Positions 22,932 through 30,796 are shown, numbered from the stretch's first letter. The stretch: 35,318 nucleotides of DNA from an uncultured Bacilli bacterium (GCA_934168325.1 CAKPNG010000014.1:1-35318); one strand, 5' to 3'. Notes: generated by a model from the sequence alone, not told the origin. A program made the numbers and translations.

Positions 22932-23715
22932 TGGCGTAACTTATTGCTTCTATGATGATGAAACTAAAGATGATTTCATGGAAACTAATTTAAGTAGGCC
23001 TGAAGTTCCAGAATCCTATAAATATATTAGAAATAATCCAATAAATGTATTTTTTTCAAATATCTTATATTATTGCATCGCTAAGCCAATCATGTCTTTG
23101 ATATGTATATTTGGTGGAGTTAGATGTAAAAATAGAAAAAACTTAAAGTCACTTAAAAAGATGGGTACTTTTATATATGCCAATCATACATCTATTTTTG
23201 ATATGTTTGCTATTCAATCTTTTGTTGTTAGAGGTAAAAGAACAAATCTTGTTGGATATAGTGATATGACTTCAGTTCCTATTGGCGTTAATATTTGCAA
23301 TGCTCTCGGTTATATTCCATTGCCATTAGCAAATTTAAAATGTGTAAGAAATATGTTAAAAGGACTTGAATATTATATTAATAAAAAACATCAAAATGTT
23401 TTAATTTTTCCTGAAGCTCATGTTTGGCCTTTTTATACTAAGATAAGAAAATTTCCTCCGGCTTCATTTCATTACCCAGCAAAATTAATGGCCCCTGTTA
23501 TTCCAATCGTTACTGTTTATAGAAAATCACGTTTTTATAGAAAACCTCGTCCAACAATTATAGTAGGAGAGCCTATTTTTCCTAGAAAAGAATTTGATTT
23601 AAAAGAAAATCGAGATTATTTATACGAACAATGCTACAAACAAATGGTTGATATATCTAATAGTTATGATCAACCAAAATATTTTAAATATGTTAAAACT
23701 TCAAAAGAAAATTGA
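22903..23715 (+). CDS. PlsC-like 1-acylglycerol-3-phosphate acyltransferase family protein
   Basis: This 270-residue protein has the PlsC acyltransferase signature. The catalytic NHTSIFD (H-x4-D; His95, Asp100) is followed by a glycerophosphate-binding region and FPEAH (169-173), which takes the place of the common EGTR/FPEG motif, then APVIPIVTVY. A hydrophobic segment at about residues 45-65 precedes the active site. The first ATG has GAGG five bases upstream; another ATG two codons later is possible. The gene overlaps the glycosyltransferase by 29 bases. The usual reaction of the family makes phosphatidic acid, but the pairing makes acylation of a glycolipid or other lipid possible. TGA is the stop codon. 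Confidence 0.85.
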   Translation: MKMVKREKINGVTYCFYDDETKDDFMETNLSRPEVPESYKYIRNNPINVFFSNILYYCIAKPIMSLICIFGGVRCKNRKNLKSLKKMGTFIYANHTSIFDMFAIQSFVVRGKRTNLVGYSDMTSVPIGVNICNALGYIPLPLANLKCVRNMLKGLEYYINKKHQNVLIFPEAHVWPFYTKIRKFPPASFHYPAKLMAPVIPIVTVYRKSRFYRKPRPTIIVGEPIFPRKEFDLKENRDYLYEQCYKQMVDISNSYDQPKYFKYVKTSKEN

Positions 23716-23721
23716 TATAAT
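23716..23721 (+). promoter_or_regulatory. Possible -10 of tRNA-Thr
   Basis: TATAAT overlaps the stop region of the acyltransferase gene and ends eight bases before the first tRNA base. A weak TTAAAA lies 17 bases upstream. The tRNA may also be read from the upstream operon. Confidence 0.4.
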
Positions 23722-23729
23722 AAAAAAGC

Positions 23730-23805
23730 GCCAAATTAGCTTAGTTGGTAGAGCAACTCATTCGTAATGAGTAGGTCGTAGGTTCGATCCCTATATTTGG
23801 CACCA
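23730..23805 (+). tRNA. tRNA-Thr (anticodon CGU)
   Basis: The 76-base sequence folds as a cloverleaf. The acceptor GCCAAAT (23730-23736) pairs with ATTTGGC (23795-23801), followed by discriminator A and an encoded CCA (23803-23805). The anticodon stem ACTCA/TGAGT closes loop TTCGTAA with CGT at 23763-23765, reading ACG. The D loop has GTTGGTA and the T arm GGTTCGATCC. Confidence 0.96.
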
Positions 23806-23819
23806 CTTTTGATTAACGC

Positions 23820-23845
23820 AAATCCGATTTTTTAATCGGATTTTT
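23820..23845. terminator. Bidirectional terminator after tRNA-Thr
   Basis: AAATCCGATT (23820-23829) and AATCGGATTT (23834-23843) pair perfectly around TTTT, followed by TT. On the minus strand the hairpin follows the phosphodiesterase gene, whose stop codon (23844-23846) touches it, so it can serve both genes. Confidence 0.85.
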
Positions 23846-24950
23846 AATTGTTATATATAGATAAATAGATTTCTTTCTCTTCGGTTGTTCCTCCAGCATG
23901 ATTTCCAACAAGTAATTGATGGTTTCTTGAGCTTGGATTATTGAATGAATATTTACCAATAGATACTAAGAAATAATCACCTAAAGTGTTTAAAGCATTT
24001 TGATTTATATTTTCTGAATAACCAAAAATATTTTTTTCTAAAATTTCTTTTTTAGAAAATAAAATAAAGTCTTTTTTGTAATATTTATTATATGCTTCGA
24101 TAAAATTTGCCTCGTTTTCGACAAAAAAGCCCGCAAAACGCCCCTCAATAAAGAAATTTTTCTTTTTTAATGAATTATAAAATAATGGATATTCATCTAT
24201 AAAAATATTTTCAATATTAGTCATGCCATGATCTGCAATCAATATAAATATGGCATCATTGTTTTTGGAAGTAATATTTTTAACTAATGAATTTAGTTTT
24301 GAAATAAGGCTTGGAAGGTTAGAAGAGCTTGTTCCTTCAGAGTGCATTAAATGATCAGGTTCACATGAATATAAATAGACAAAGTCATTATCATTTAATG
24401 CTTCATTAGCTGCTTCAAATAATTTATCTAAATCATAATTATTATTTTTATCTAAATAATTAAAGCCCATTATTTGTCTTGCTTTATATTTATTAAAACT
24501 ATTAATTATTTCAATAAGGTTGCTAATCTTAAGTATTTTTTCAGTAACTGGTGGATTAACTTTTGTTTTATCAAGTGAATTGATACTAGGAAAAACATCA
24601 ATAAATTGGTCGTATTGTGGAAAATATTGAGACCAGCCTATATATCCTGTTTCAATAGGATATTTGCATGTCAATAGACTGGTAGTTGCTGCAACTGTTG
24701 TTGGAGGAAAAACCGAATTTATTGTTTTATAAATATGATTATAGATAAAAGGACAATAATCTTTATACATTTCAATAATATTCTTGCCAAAACCATCAAG
24801 AAGAATAAGACAAACTTTTTTGTCTTTGTTCTGTGATAAAATTTTATCAATATCCAACATTGAAGAATGAATTGTAGGACAATCGAATTTTTTAAGAATC
24901 GAATTTCCAAGATTAGTTAGTGTGTTTTCTTTATTTAATATAATTTCCAT
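23844..24950 (-). CDS. Type I phosphodiesterase/nucleotide pyrophosphatase family protein
   Basis: This 368-residue protein belongs to the alkaline phosphatase superfamily, nucleotide pyrophosphatase/phosphodiesterase branch. The metal-binding LDGFG has Asp52, the nucleophile region is FPPTTVAATTSLLT with Thr84 or Thr85, PDHLMHS gives Asp199 and His203, IADHGM gives Asp240 and His241, and NHAGG near the end gives His351. No signal peptide is seen (MEIILNKENTLTNLG), so a cytoplasmic location is likely. Substrate is unknown; relatives act on nucleotides, phosphonates or phospholipid headgroups. The ATG lacks a Shine-Dalgarno site and is preceded by TATAAAAT. It is convergent with tRNA-Thr and divergent from the membrane-protein operon. 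Confidence 0.85.
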   Translation of the reverse strand: MEIILNKENTLTNLGNSILKKFDCPTIHSSMLDIDKILSQNKDKKVCLILLDGFGKNIIEMYKDYCPFIYNHIYKTINSVFPPTTVAATTSLLTCKYPIETGYIGWSQYFPQYDQFIDVFPSINSLDKTKVNPPVTEKILKISNLIEIINSFNKYKARQIMGFNYLDKNNNYDLDKLFEAANEALNDNDFVYLYSCEPDHLMHSEGTSSSNLPSLISKLNSLVKNITSKNNDAIFILIADHGMTNIENIFIDEYPLFYNSLKKKNFFIEGRFAGFFVENEANFIEAYNKYYKKDFILFSKKEILEKNIFGYSENINQNALNTLGDYFLVSIGKYSFNNPSSRNHQLLVGNHAGGTTEEKEIYLSIYNN

Positions 24951-24958
24951 AGCAAGAT

Positions 24959-24988
24959 ATTTTATACTATGACAACACGTAATTTCAA
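24959..24988 (-). promoter_or_regulatory. Promoter of the phosphodiesterase gene, near-leaderless type
   Basis: On the minus strand TTGAAA (24988-24983) is followed by TATAAAAT (24966-24959), giving a spacer of 16 or 18 bases depending on the register. Eight bases separate it from the ATG at 24950. Confidence 0.5.
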
Positions 24989-25071
24989 TTAATATGTTAA
25001 ATTAAAAAAAGTATTATATTTTATATATGTAGAAGTAGTTAAATAATTTAAAACATTTGTATTTAAAAATT

Positions 25072-25112
25072 AAAAAAATCTCGATTGATTGGAATCAAAT
25101 TAGATTTTTTTT
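25072..25112 (+). terminator. Terminator-like hairpin with no upstream plus-strand gene
   Basis: AAAAAAATCT (25072-25081) pairs perfectly with AGATTTTTTT (25102-25111). Inside, TTGATT and AATCAA can pair further around a short loop. The T run is eight long. The nearest plus-strand transcribed unit is tRNA-Thr, which has its own terminator 1.2 kb away. It may end a small RNA or attenuate the downstream operon. Confidence 0.5.
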
Positions 25113-25259
25113 AAAATACGTATGTGTTTTCATGATGAAAAAAATATCATGGAAATGTCTATATAAAATTATAAAAGGCTTTTAAAATCGACTTTTTTTT
25201 CAAATTTTTGCATTTTTTCTATTTATTTTTTTAAATATAAACACTAAAATATAAATATC

Positions 25260-26156
25260 ATGAAATATTTAGCGGACTTATTAATTGGCTGCTCGTTATT
25301 ATATGGTCTAGTTTTTGGATTTATTCAGGGCGGTTTTAGGAAATTTTGGCGATTAATTATATTCGCCTTAGTTTTTGTAGCCTTATATTTAGCTTTAAAG
25401 GATATTTCTATCGATTTTATTAGATACGATTTGTTAAAACTTATTAAACCAGAAGGACTAAGTTTTGAAATTCAAAGCGGATATACGATAACTATTACTT
25501 CCATTGAAGATATATTTATAATTATGCAAAATCTTGATGAAAATCTAACAGGTTTATATTTAAAACTTACATGTGAAGTTACTTGTAAATTAGTATTCTT
25601 ATTAGTTCTAATTGAAGTTGCATTATTTGTGTCAAATGTTATAAGTTGGCCTACATGGCATTTAGTGAAATTTTTAATTCCATCCAAGTTTAGAAAGCAT
25701 ATTGGAATTTTCCAAAGGTTATTTGGTGGAGTATTTGGCATAATTGAGTGGCTAATAGTTATGTATTTATATGCTATAAGTTTTGGACAAATAGGACCAT
25801 TAGTAAATAAATTTATACCAATATTAGAGAATGTTTCTCAATTAGCATCTTATATGCCACAAATAAAAGAAGGAGTTAATTATTTTAATTTAGCAACTAA
25901 TCCAGATAACTCCTATATTATGAGAATAATGTTTGATATGGTAAGGAGCTTTGGAAAAGACCCACTAAGTCTATTAAGTTTCACATATCAAAGTAAGAGA
26001 ATATATATTGTTGATTCTTATGATCCATTAATTCCTGCAATTAACGAATTAGTAGAAAGCTTTGCTGGTAGTTCTTCTAGTGAAACCGGAGAAACTATCA
26101 AAAACGTTTCATTTAATATTAGAAACGCAAATAAAATTGGTTTTAATTATATTTGA
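25260..26156 (+). CDS. CvpA-like integral membrane protein
   Basis: This 298-residue protein has about four hydrophobic segments: roughly residues 5-22, 30-48, 108-130 and 155-178. The Gly/Arg-rich start (LVFGFIQGGFRKFWRLIIFA) and the RLFGGVFGIIEWLIVMYLY segment resemble the two halves of the CvpA family, whose members are linked to colicin V production and membrane homeostasis. An extra segment of about 50 residues lies between them and a Ser/Gly-rich tail follows. The similarity is weak and I saw no catalytic motif. There is no Shine-Dalgarno site. The stop is TGA (26154-26156), and the next gene follows after 22 bases with a strong AAGGAGG site, so the three genes to 30120 form an operon. 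Confidence 0.55.
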   Translation: MKYLADLLIGCSLLYGLVFGFIQGGFRKFWRLIIFALVFVALYLALKDISIDFIRYDLLKLIKPEGLSFEIQSGYTITITSIEDIFIIMQNLDENLTGLYLKLTCEVTCKLVFLLVLIEVALFVSNVISWPTWHLVKFLIPSKFRKHIGIFQRLFGGVFGIIEWLIVMYLYAISFGQIGPLVNKFIPILENVSQLASYMPQIKEGVNYFNLATNPDNSYIMRIMFDMVRSFGKDPLSLLSFTYQSKRIYIVDSYDPLIPAINELVESFAGSSSSETGETIKNVSFNIRNANKIGFNYI

Positions 26157-26178
26157 TATATAAAAGGAGGATTAAAAC

Positions 26179-27942
26179 ATGAAAAAGAAAGGATTGTGTG
26201 TTTGGACAACGGTAACAATTGTAAGCGTAGTTTTAGCAATTGCTGCATTTTTGTTCACTGGTGTTACAGACTGTGTAAGCCTTTATAGCAAACGCTTTGC
26301 CGAATTTTCTTGGTTAAGTTTTGCTACTATTTTCCAACCATTAGTTTTTGGCTGGGATGCATTTGTTCATTTCCAAGTAAGATGGTTAACCATTAGTGTA
26401 ATTGTTGTATTTGGATTATTTGTTATTGGCACCATTGTATTATTTATAATGATGGCTAAGAAAAAGAAATGGCAATATTTAGGACAATTCTTTGTCTTAT
26501 TATTCACTGCATTTGTTGGTGTTTATTTATTATGCTATGTTTTTGATACTAAATTAGGTGGTTCAATGAGCATCGCAAGACAAATGATTACTTCTGGCAA
26601 GCCATATAACTTAATGATTAAATTTGGTATTAATACTATTGCATCTACATTATTTTATGTAATGTTATTAATGACATTAATTGCTGTTATTTCTGTTTTT
26701 GCTATGTATATTTTAACTATCAATAGATTAGCAAAAGTTAGAGTTAATAAGAGTACTGCTGCAGTTGAAGAAAAAGTTGAAACTAAAGCTCCTGCTACAA
26801 CTGTTGAAGAAGAAAAGAAAGAAGAACCTGCAAAACCTAAGAAAAAGGTTGTTCTTGTTGTTAAAAGATATGACGGATTTAAAAATCCTTATGAAAAACC
26901 AATTGAAAAGGAAACTAATTATCCTCATGAAAAATTAGATGTAGAACCTTTAACAAGAGATGATATTCGTAGAGCTTTAAGTGAAGAACTTGATGCTCGT
27001 GCAAAAAAAGAAGAAGTTGCTCATCCTTTAATCAAAGAAGAACCAGCTCCAGCTATCCAAGAACATATAAGTATTAGTGAAGCTGATGCTGTTAAAGAAG
27101 ATAAAAATGAACCTCAAATTCCAACTCCTGTAATTATTGCAATTCCAACTCCTGTAAAAGAAGCTGAAGAAAAACCTGCAAAAGTTGCAGAAACTGTTGA
27201 AAAAGAACCTTCATTAACTAAAGAACAAGTTCGTGATATTATCAGAGAAGAATTATTAAAAGCTATCGAAGAAATTAAAAATCAAGAACCTGAAGTTGTA
27301 GAAGAAGTCGTCGAAGAAGTCCATGAAGTTAAAGTTCCTGTTGAAGAAAAAGTCGAGGAGCCAAAACCAGTAGAATCAAAAGTTGAAGAAACTAAGGTTG
27401 AAGAACCAACTCCTGAAGTTAAAGAAGAAAAAGTTGAAGAAGTTAAAGCTGAAGAAGCAGCACCTGTTTCCGAAGAAGAAAAAAATGAAGATGAAGCTGC
27501 AAAAATAGAAAGAATACCTTTTGCTCAAAGAATCAGAGAAGCTGATGCAGAAACAAAAGATAACTACAATCAAATTAAATCTTTATTAGTTAGTTATGGC
27601 TTAAAGAATAGAACAAGTAATGGCGGTGATGCTTTTAGATTACATAAAGTTACTTACTGTAAAGTTACTGTTGCTGGTAAATCATTAAAATTGTATCTTG
27701 CTTTAGATCCAGCAGATTATAAAAATACAACTTTACCTATCAAGGATGCATCTAGTAAAGCTATTTACAAAGATATTCCTTTAGTTTTCAAAGTTAAGAG
27801 TGGCTTATCATTAAGAAGAGCTGAACAATTAATTACTGAAATGATGGATAAACACGGAATCGAACAAGTCGATCGTGTAGAAGTTAAAGATTACGCTTCA
27901 ACATTAGAGAACACATCTGATGATGAGGGCGATGACGATTAG
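26179..27942 (+). CDS. Membrane protein with charged linker and conserved C-terminal domain, copy 1
   Basis: This 587-residue protein of unknown function has a lysine-rich N-terminus and four predicted membrane segments (about 9-28, 70-92, 100-120, 155-180), so the long C-terminal part is probably cytoplasmic. Residues about 190-450 are a low-complexity linker rich in Glu, Lys, Val and Pro with degenerate VEE/VKEE repeats. Two amphipathic modules with the same pattern occur in it, LTRDDIRRALSEELDARAKK (from 258) and LTKEQVRDIIREELLKAIEE (from 346). The C-terminal domain (462 to about 575) contains SYGLKNR, FRLHKVTY, KLYLALDP and LSLRRAEQLI. It shares its full architecture with the next gene. 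I recall similar C-terminal blocks in uncharacterised Firmicutes proteins, with no known activity. Confidence 0.8.
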   Translation: MKKKGLCVWTTVTIVSVVLAIAAFLFTGVTDCVSLYSKRFAEFSWLSFATIFQPLVFGWDAFVHFQVRWLTISVIVVFGLFVIGTIVLFIMMAKKKKWQYLGQFFVLLFTAFVGVYLLCYVFDTKLGGSMSIARQMITSGKPYNLMIKFGINTIASTLFYVMLLMTLIAVISVFAMYILTINRLAKVRVNKSTAAVEEKVETKAPATTVEEEKKEEPAKPKKKVVLVVKRYDGFKNPYEKPIEKETNYPHEKLDVEPLTRDDIRRALSEELDARAKKEEVAHPLIKEEPAPAIQEHISISEADAVKEDKNEPQIPTPVIIAIPTPVKEAEEKPAKVAETVEKEPSLTKEQVRDIIREELLKAIEEIKNQEPEVVEEVVEEVHEVKVPVEEKVEEPKPVESKVEETKVEEPTPEVKEEKVEEVKAEEAAPVSEEEKNEDEAAKIERIPFAQRIREADAETKDNYNQIKSLLVSYGLKNRTSNGGDAFRLHKVTYCKVTVAGKSLKLYLALDPADYKNTTLPIKDASSKAIYKDIPLVFKVKSGLSLRRAEQLITEMMDKHGIEQVDRVEVKDYASTLENTSDDEGDDD

Positions 27943-27957
27943 GAGATTAATTTAATT

Positions 27958-30120
27958 ATGAAAAAAAGAAAATTAGTTGGTTGGCCTATAGTCCTTATAA
28001 TATCAGTCATATTAATAGGTGTTTGTGTTTTCTTTGGATTTACACAACAAGGCCTTTCAATATTAAAATGGTATGTTAATACAAGTGTTCCATTCTACGT
28101 TGCTAATGCTTTTGGTGGAAGTAAAACATTCTTAGGGCTTTGCAAGAATGCTTTATTAGAAAGTTTTATTGCTCCATTTGTAGCATTCAGCTTAAATCCT
28201 ATTACAATTGCTTATTATGCATGTTTTGCTTTATCAATCGTAGTTATTATTATTCAAATAATTTACTACTCAAAGATGAAGAAACCTTCAATGATTTTCT
28301 GGATCATTGCTACTATCGCATTTGGCTTCTTTAGTATGATGGTTTGTGTATTAGCGCAACAATACTTTGGAGTTAATGGTGAATTATTTATTGATAAAGC
28401 TACTGCAACTACAGTTAATGGCTATACTGTAAATCAAAGTGCAACAATTAAAAACTTATTACTTAATCCTAACGCAATGTTCGGTGGAACATTTGCTAAA
28501 AAAGGCTTAGTAATGTGCATAATTGGCTGGGTTTTTGTTGTTAGCTTAGTTTTATTTGCTGTTTCTTATTTAGTTATTTTAATTCAAACATTAGTTTATG
28601 CTTCAAGCCATAGACATGATAAAGAATTAAAAGCTCAAAATGCAAATAATGAAGATGTAAATTATGATGGCGTTGGAATTGGCGGCACTACAAATAATAT
28701 AAATACTGTTGGAAATTCTTCACCATTAGTTATTCAATATATTAACTCTTATGGTCCTGAAGCTCCAGTTTCTGGTACACCTGCTAAATCTAGTGAACAA
28801 CCTGCTGCTCCAGTTAATCCACCTTATCCACCATATTATGGCTATCCATTCCCACCTTATGGTTATCCTTATCCTCAACAACCAGAACAATCTAAAGCTG
28901 AAGAAAAATCTTTAACAAAAGAAGATGTTAAAGAAATAGTCAAAGAAGCTTTAAATGAACATTGTGATTGTTCTGAATGCTGTGATTGTGATGAAGAAGA
29001 GATTACTTGCACAAATGAAAATGGCGAAGAATTAGAATATGTTGATTTAGATGAATTAAAAGATTTAATCAAGGATCAAGTTTCTTCAGCTATTAAAGAT
29101 GAATTTGCATCAAAACCACAAGTTGATGAAAAGAAGGAAGAGAAAAAAGAGGCTGAGTTAGTCCCGGAAGAAACAAGCGCTTATGAGGAAAAGCCACTTG
29201 ATAAAGAAGTCAAGTTTGTAAGCGCAGAAAATACCAATGGCTTTACTGATCAAGAAAAAACAAAAGTTCATGTCACAACTCCAATAGTTGTAGCTGTTCC
29301 AACTACTTTAGAACCTGAAGAAAAAGAACCTGAAGTAGCTCCTGAAGAACCAAAAGAAACAATTACTGAAGAAGATGTCAGAACCCTTGTTAGTGAAGAA
29401 ATTAAAGACGCTTTAAAAGGTTTAGAAAAACCTAGACAAAAACGTATAATAAAAAAGATTATAACTAAGGAAGTCCCTGAAGTAGTAAGTAAAGAAGAGC
29501 CAAAAGAAGAGGTTAAAGAAGAACCAGTTGAGGAAGCAAAAGAAGAAATTATTCCTGAACCAGTTGTAGAAGAAAAAGCCCCTGTTATTGAAGAAAAGCC
29601 TGCAAAAGTCGAACCAAAAGTTATAGTTTCTAACGAACCAAGAGGAAAAGAATCTACAATTGAAAAAGGCGAAATCGTCAAAATGAACTTCTTCGAAAAG
29701 ATTTCAACAGGTGATGAAACTTTAAAAACAAATTATAACGCAATTAAGAACTTAATCATGAGTTATGGTCTTAAAGATCGTCTTTCAAATACTGGCGATA
29801 CATTCAGATTACATAAAGTAACTTATGCCAAGATAACTTGTTTAGGTGATTCTTTAAAGATTTATTTAGCTTTAGATCCAAAAGAATTTATGTCTACTGC
29901 TTTACCAGTTCAAGATGTTTCTAAAAAAGACTCTTATAAAGAAATTCCTTTAGCATTTAAGATTAGAAGTGACTTATCTTTAAGAAGAGCAAATGAATTG
30001 GTCTTGACTGCTATGAGAAAAGCTGGTTTCGAACCAATTGCTGATTATCAAGAAGTTGACTATGTCAAAGAAATTGATGAATTATTAGCAAAAACAAAAG
30101 AAAAAAAGCTAAATAATTAA
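27958..30120 (+). CDS. Membrane protein with charged linker and conserved C-terminal domain, copy 2
   Basis: This 720-residue paralogue of the preceding gene has four predicted membrane segments (about 8-27, 84-105, 110-132, 183-212). A Pro/Tyr-rich stretch follows (282-311, PYPPYYGYPFPPYGYPYP). Next comes a module LTKEDVKEIVKEALNEH (from 319), then a Cys cluster HCDCSECCDCDEEEITC (335-351), and further modules near 362 (VDLDELKDLIKDQVSSAI) and 469 (ITEEDVRTLVSEEIKDAL). A Glu/Lys/Pro/Val-rich linker leads to the C-terminal domain (592 to about 700) with SYGLKDR, FRLHKVTY, KIYLALDP and LSLRRANELV, the same as in copy 1. It starts 15 bases after copy 1 with a GGAG site and is followed by a terminator. 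Function is unknown; a membrane-bound scaffold or sensor is speculation. Confidence 0.8.
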   Translation: MKKRKLVGWPIVLIISVILIGVCVFFGFTQQGLSILKWYVNTSVPFYVANAFGGSKTFLGLCKNALLESFIAPFVAFSLNPITIAYYACFALSIVVIIIQIIYYSKMKKPSMIFWIIATIAFGFFSMMVCVLAQQYFGVNGELFIDKATATTVNGYTVNQSATIKNLLLNPNAMFGGTFAKKGLVMCIIGWVFVVSLVLFAVSYLVILIQTLVYASSHRHDKELKAQNANNEDVNYDGVGIGGTTNNINTVGNSSPLVIQYINSYGPEAPVSGTPAKSSEQPAAPVNPPYPPYYGYPFPPYGYPYPQQPEQSKAEEKSLTKEDVKEIVKEALNEHCDCSECCDCDEEEITCTNENGEELEYVDLDELKDLIKDQVSSAIKDEFASKPQVDEKKEEKKEAELVPEETSAYEEKPLDKEVKFVSAENTNGFTDQEKTKVHVTTPIVVAVPTTLEPEEKEPEVAPEEPKETITEEDVRTLVSEEIKDALKGLEKPRQKRIIKKIITKEVPEVVSKEEPKEEVKEEPVEEAKEEIIPEPVVEEKAPVIEEKPAKVEPKVIVSNEPRGKESTIEKGEIVKMNFFEKISTGDETLKTNYNAIKNLIMSYGLKDRLSNTGDTFRLHKVTYAKITCLGDSLKIYLALDPKEFMSTALPVQDVSKKDSYKEIPLAFKIRSDLSLRRANELVLTAMRKAGFEPIADYQEVDYVKEIDELLAKTKEKKLNN

Positions 30121-30144
30121 TAGACAAAATCTATTAAAAATAAT

Positions 30145-30173
30145 AAAGTGTTAGTAATGTGCTAACACTTTTT
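30145..30173 (+). terminator. Terminator after the membrane-protein operon
   Basis: AAAGTGTTAG (30145-30154) pairs perfectly with CTAACACTTT (30162-30171) around a seven-base loop, with a T run to 30173. It excludes a longer tdk start whose ATG at 30159 would lie in the hairpin loop. Confidence 0.9.
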
Positions 30174-30188
30174 ATTAGGAGAACTTTT

Positions 30189-30773
30189 ATGGGACATGAT
30201 GATATTAATTCTGGCTTTATTGAAGTTATAGCTGGGCCAATGTTTGCAGGTAAATCTGAAGAACTTATTAGAAGAATAAATCGTTTAAAATACGCTAAAA
30301 AGAAATTTTTGGTATTTAAGCCTATAATTGATAATCGCTATAGTGCAAATGAAGTAGTCTCACATCAAAAAAGAAAAGAAGTAGCAATACCTATTAATGA
30401 CCCTCGAGAAGTTTTTAATTATGTTAAAGATGATACTGAAGTCGTTTGTATAGACGAAGTTCAATTTTTTAGCGATGAGATGTTTTATGTTATAAATGAA
30501 TTAGCTGATAGTGGAAAACGTGTAATTTGTGCTGGACTTGATTGCGATTTTAGAGGTGAACCATTTAGTTTAACAGCTAAATTGCTTGCTCGTGCTGAGT
30601 TTGTAACTAAATTAACTGCAATTTGCGTATGTTGTGGAAAAGAAGCAACAATGACTCAAAGACTTATTAATGGCGTTCCAGCTAGTTATGATGATCCAGT
30701 TGTATTAGTTGGTGCAAGTGAAGCCTATGAACCTCGTTGTAGACATTGTCACGAAGTTCTTAAAAACAAATAA
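30189..30773 (+). CDS. tdk: Thymidine kinase
   Basis: Type II thymidine kinase (194 residues) phosphorylates thymidine with ATP in nucleotide salvage. The P-loop is GPMFAGKSEE (residues 16-25) and the Walker B-like IDEVQFF (88-94) holds the catalytic Glu90. The structural zinc is bound by Cys pairs CVCC (C146, C149) and CRHC (C184, C187). The lasso region TQRLINGVPASYDDPVVLVG is present. The chosen ATG has an AGGAGA site; an in-frame ATG at 30159 falls inside the preceding terminator and is rejected. The gene appears monocistronic, with a terminator at 30797-30833, next to the anaerobic ribonucleotide reductase genes that serve the same dNTP supply. Confidence 0.95.
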   Translation: MGHDDINSGFIEVIAGPMFAGKSEELIRRINRLKYAKKKFLVFKPIIDNRYSANEVVSHQKRKEVAIPINDPREVFNYVKDDTEVVCIDEVQFFSDEMFYVINELADSGKRVICAGLDCDFRGEPFSLTAKLLARAEFVTKLTAICVCCGKEATMTQRLINGVPASYDDPVVLVGASEAYEPRCRHCHEVLKNK

Positions 30774-30796
30774 CTACTAAATAATTACTAAAATGT

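Larger units (their letters stand above)
24951..25259 (+). other. 309-base non-coding region with several inverted repeats
   Basis: No coding frame with a start site is supported here. Besides the phosphodiesterase promoter at the left end, the stretch holds a terminator-like hairpin (25072-25112) and, around 25128-25158, TTTCATGAT with ATCATGGAA, which form a nine-pair stem with one G-U pair. There is also AAAAGGCTTTT near 25177. TAAAAT at 25245-25250, nine bases before the next ATG, may be the -10 of the operon. It could be a structured leader or harbour a small RNA. Confidence 0.45.

Noticed and set aside
26154..26156. Mycoplasma-type genetic code with TGA as tryptophan
   Set aside because: TGA closes the CvpA-like gene just before a strong ribosome binding site and also ends the decarboxylase and acyltransferase genes at natural C-termini. 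Tryptophan is written TGG throughout.
26728..29681. Long minus-strand frames opposite the charged linkers, rich in Phe and Ser
   Set aside because: They are the antisense of Glu/Lys-rich codons, have no ribosome binding sites and resemble no protein.
30159..30188. Longer N-terminus for thymidine kinase from the ATG at 30159
   Set aside because: That ATG lies in the loop of the preceding terminator, and the ATG at 30189 has a proper AGGAGA site and the family N-terminus.
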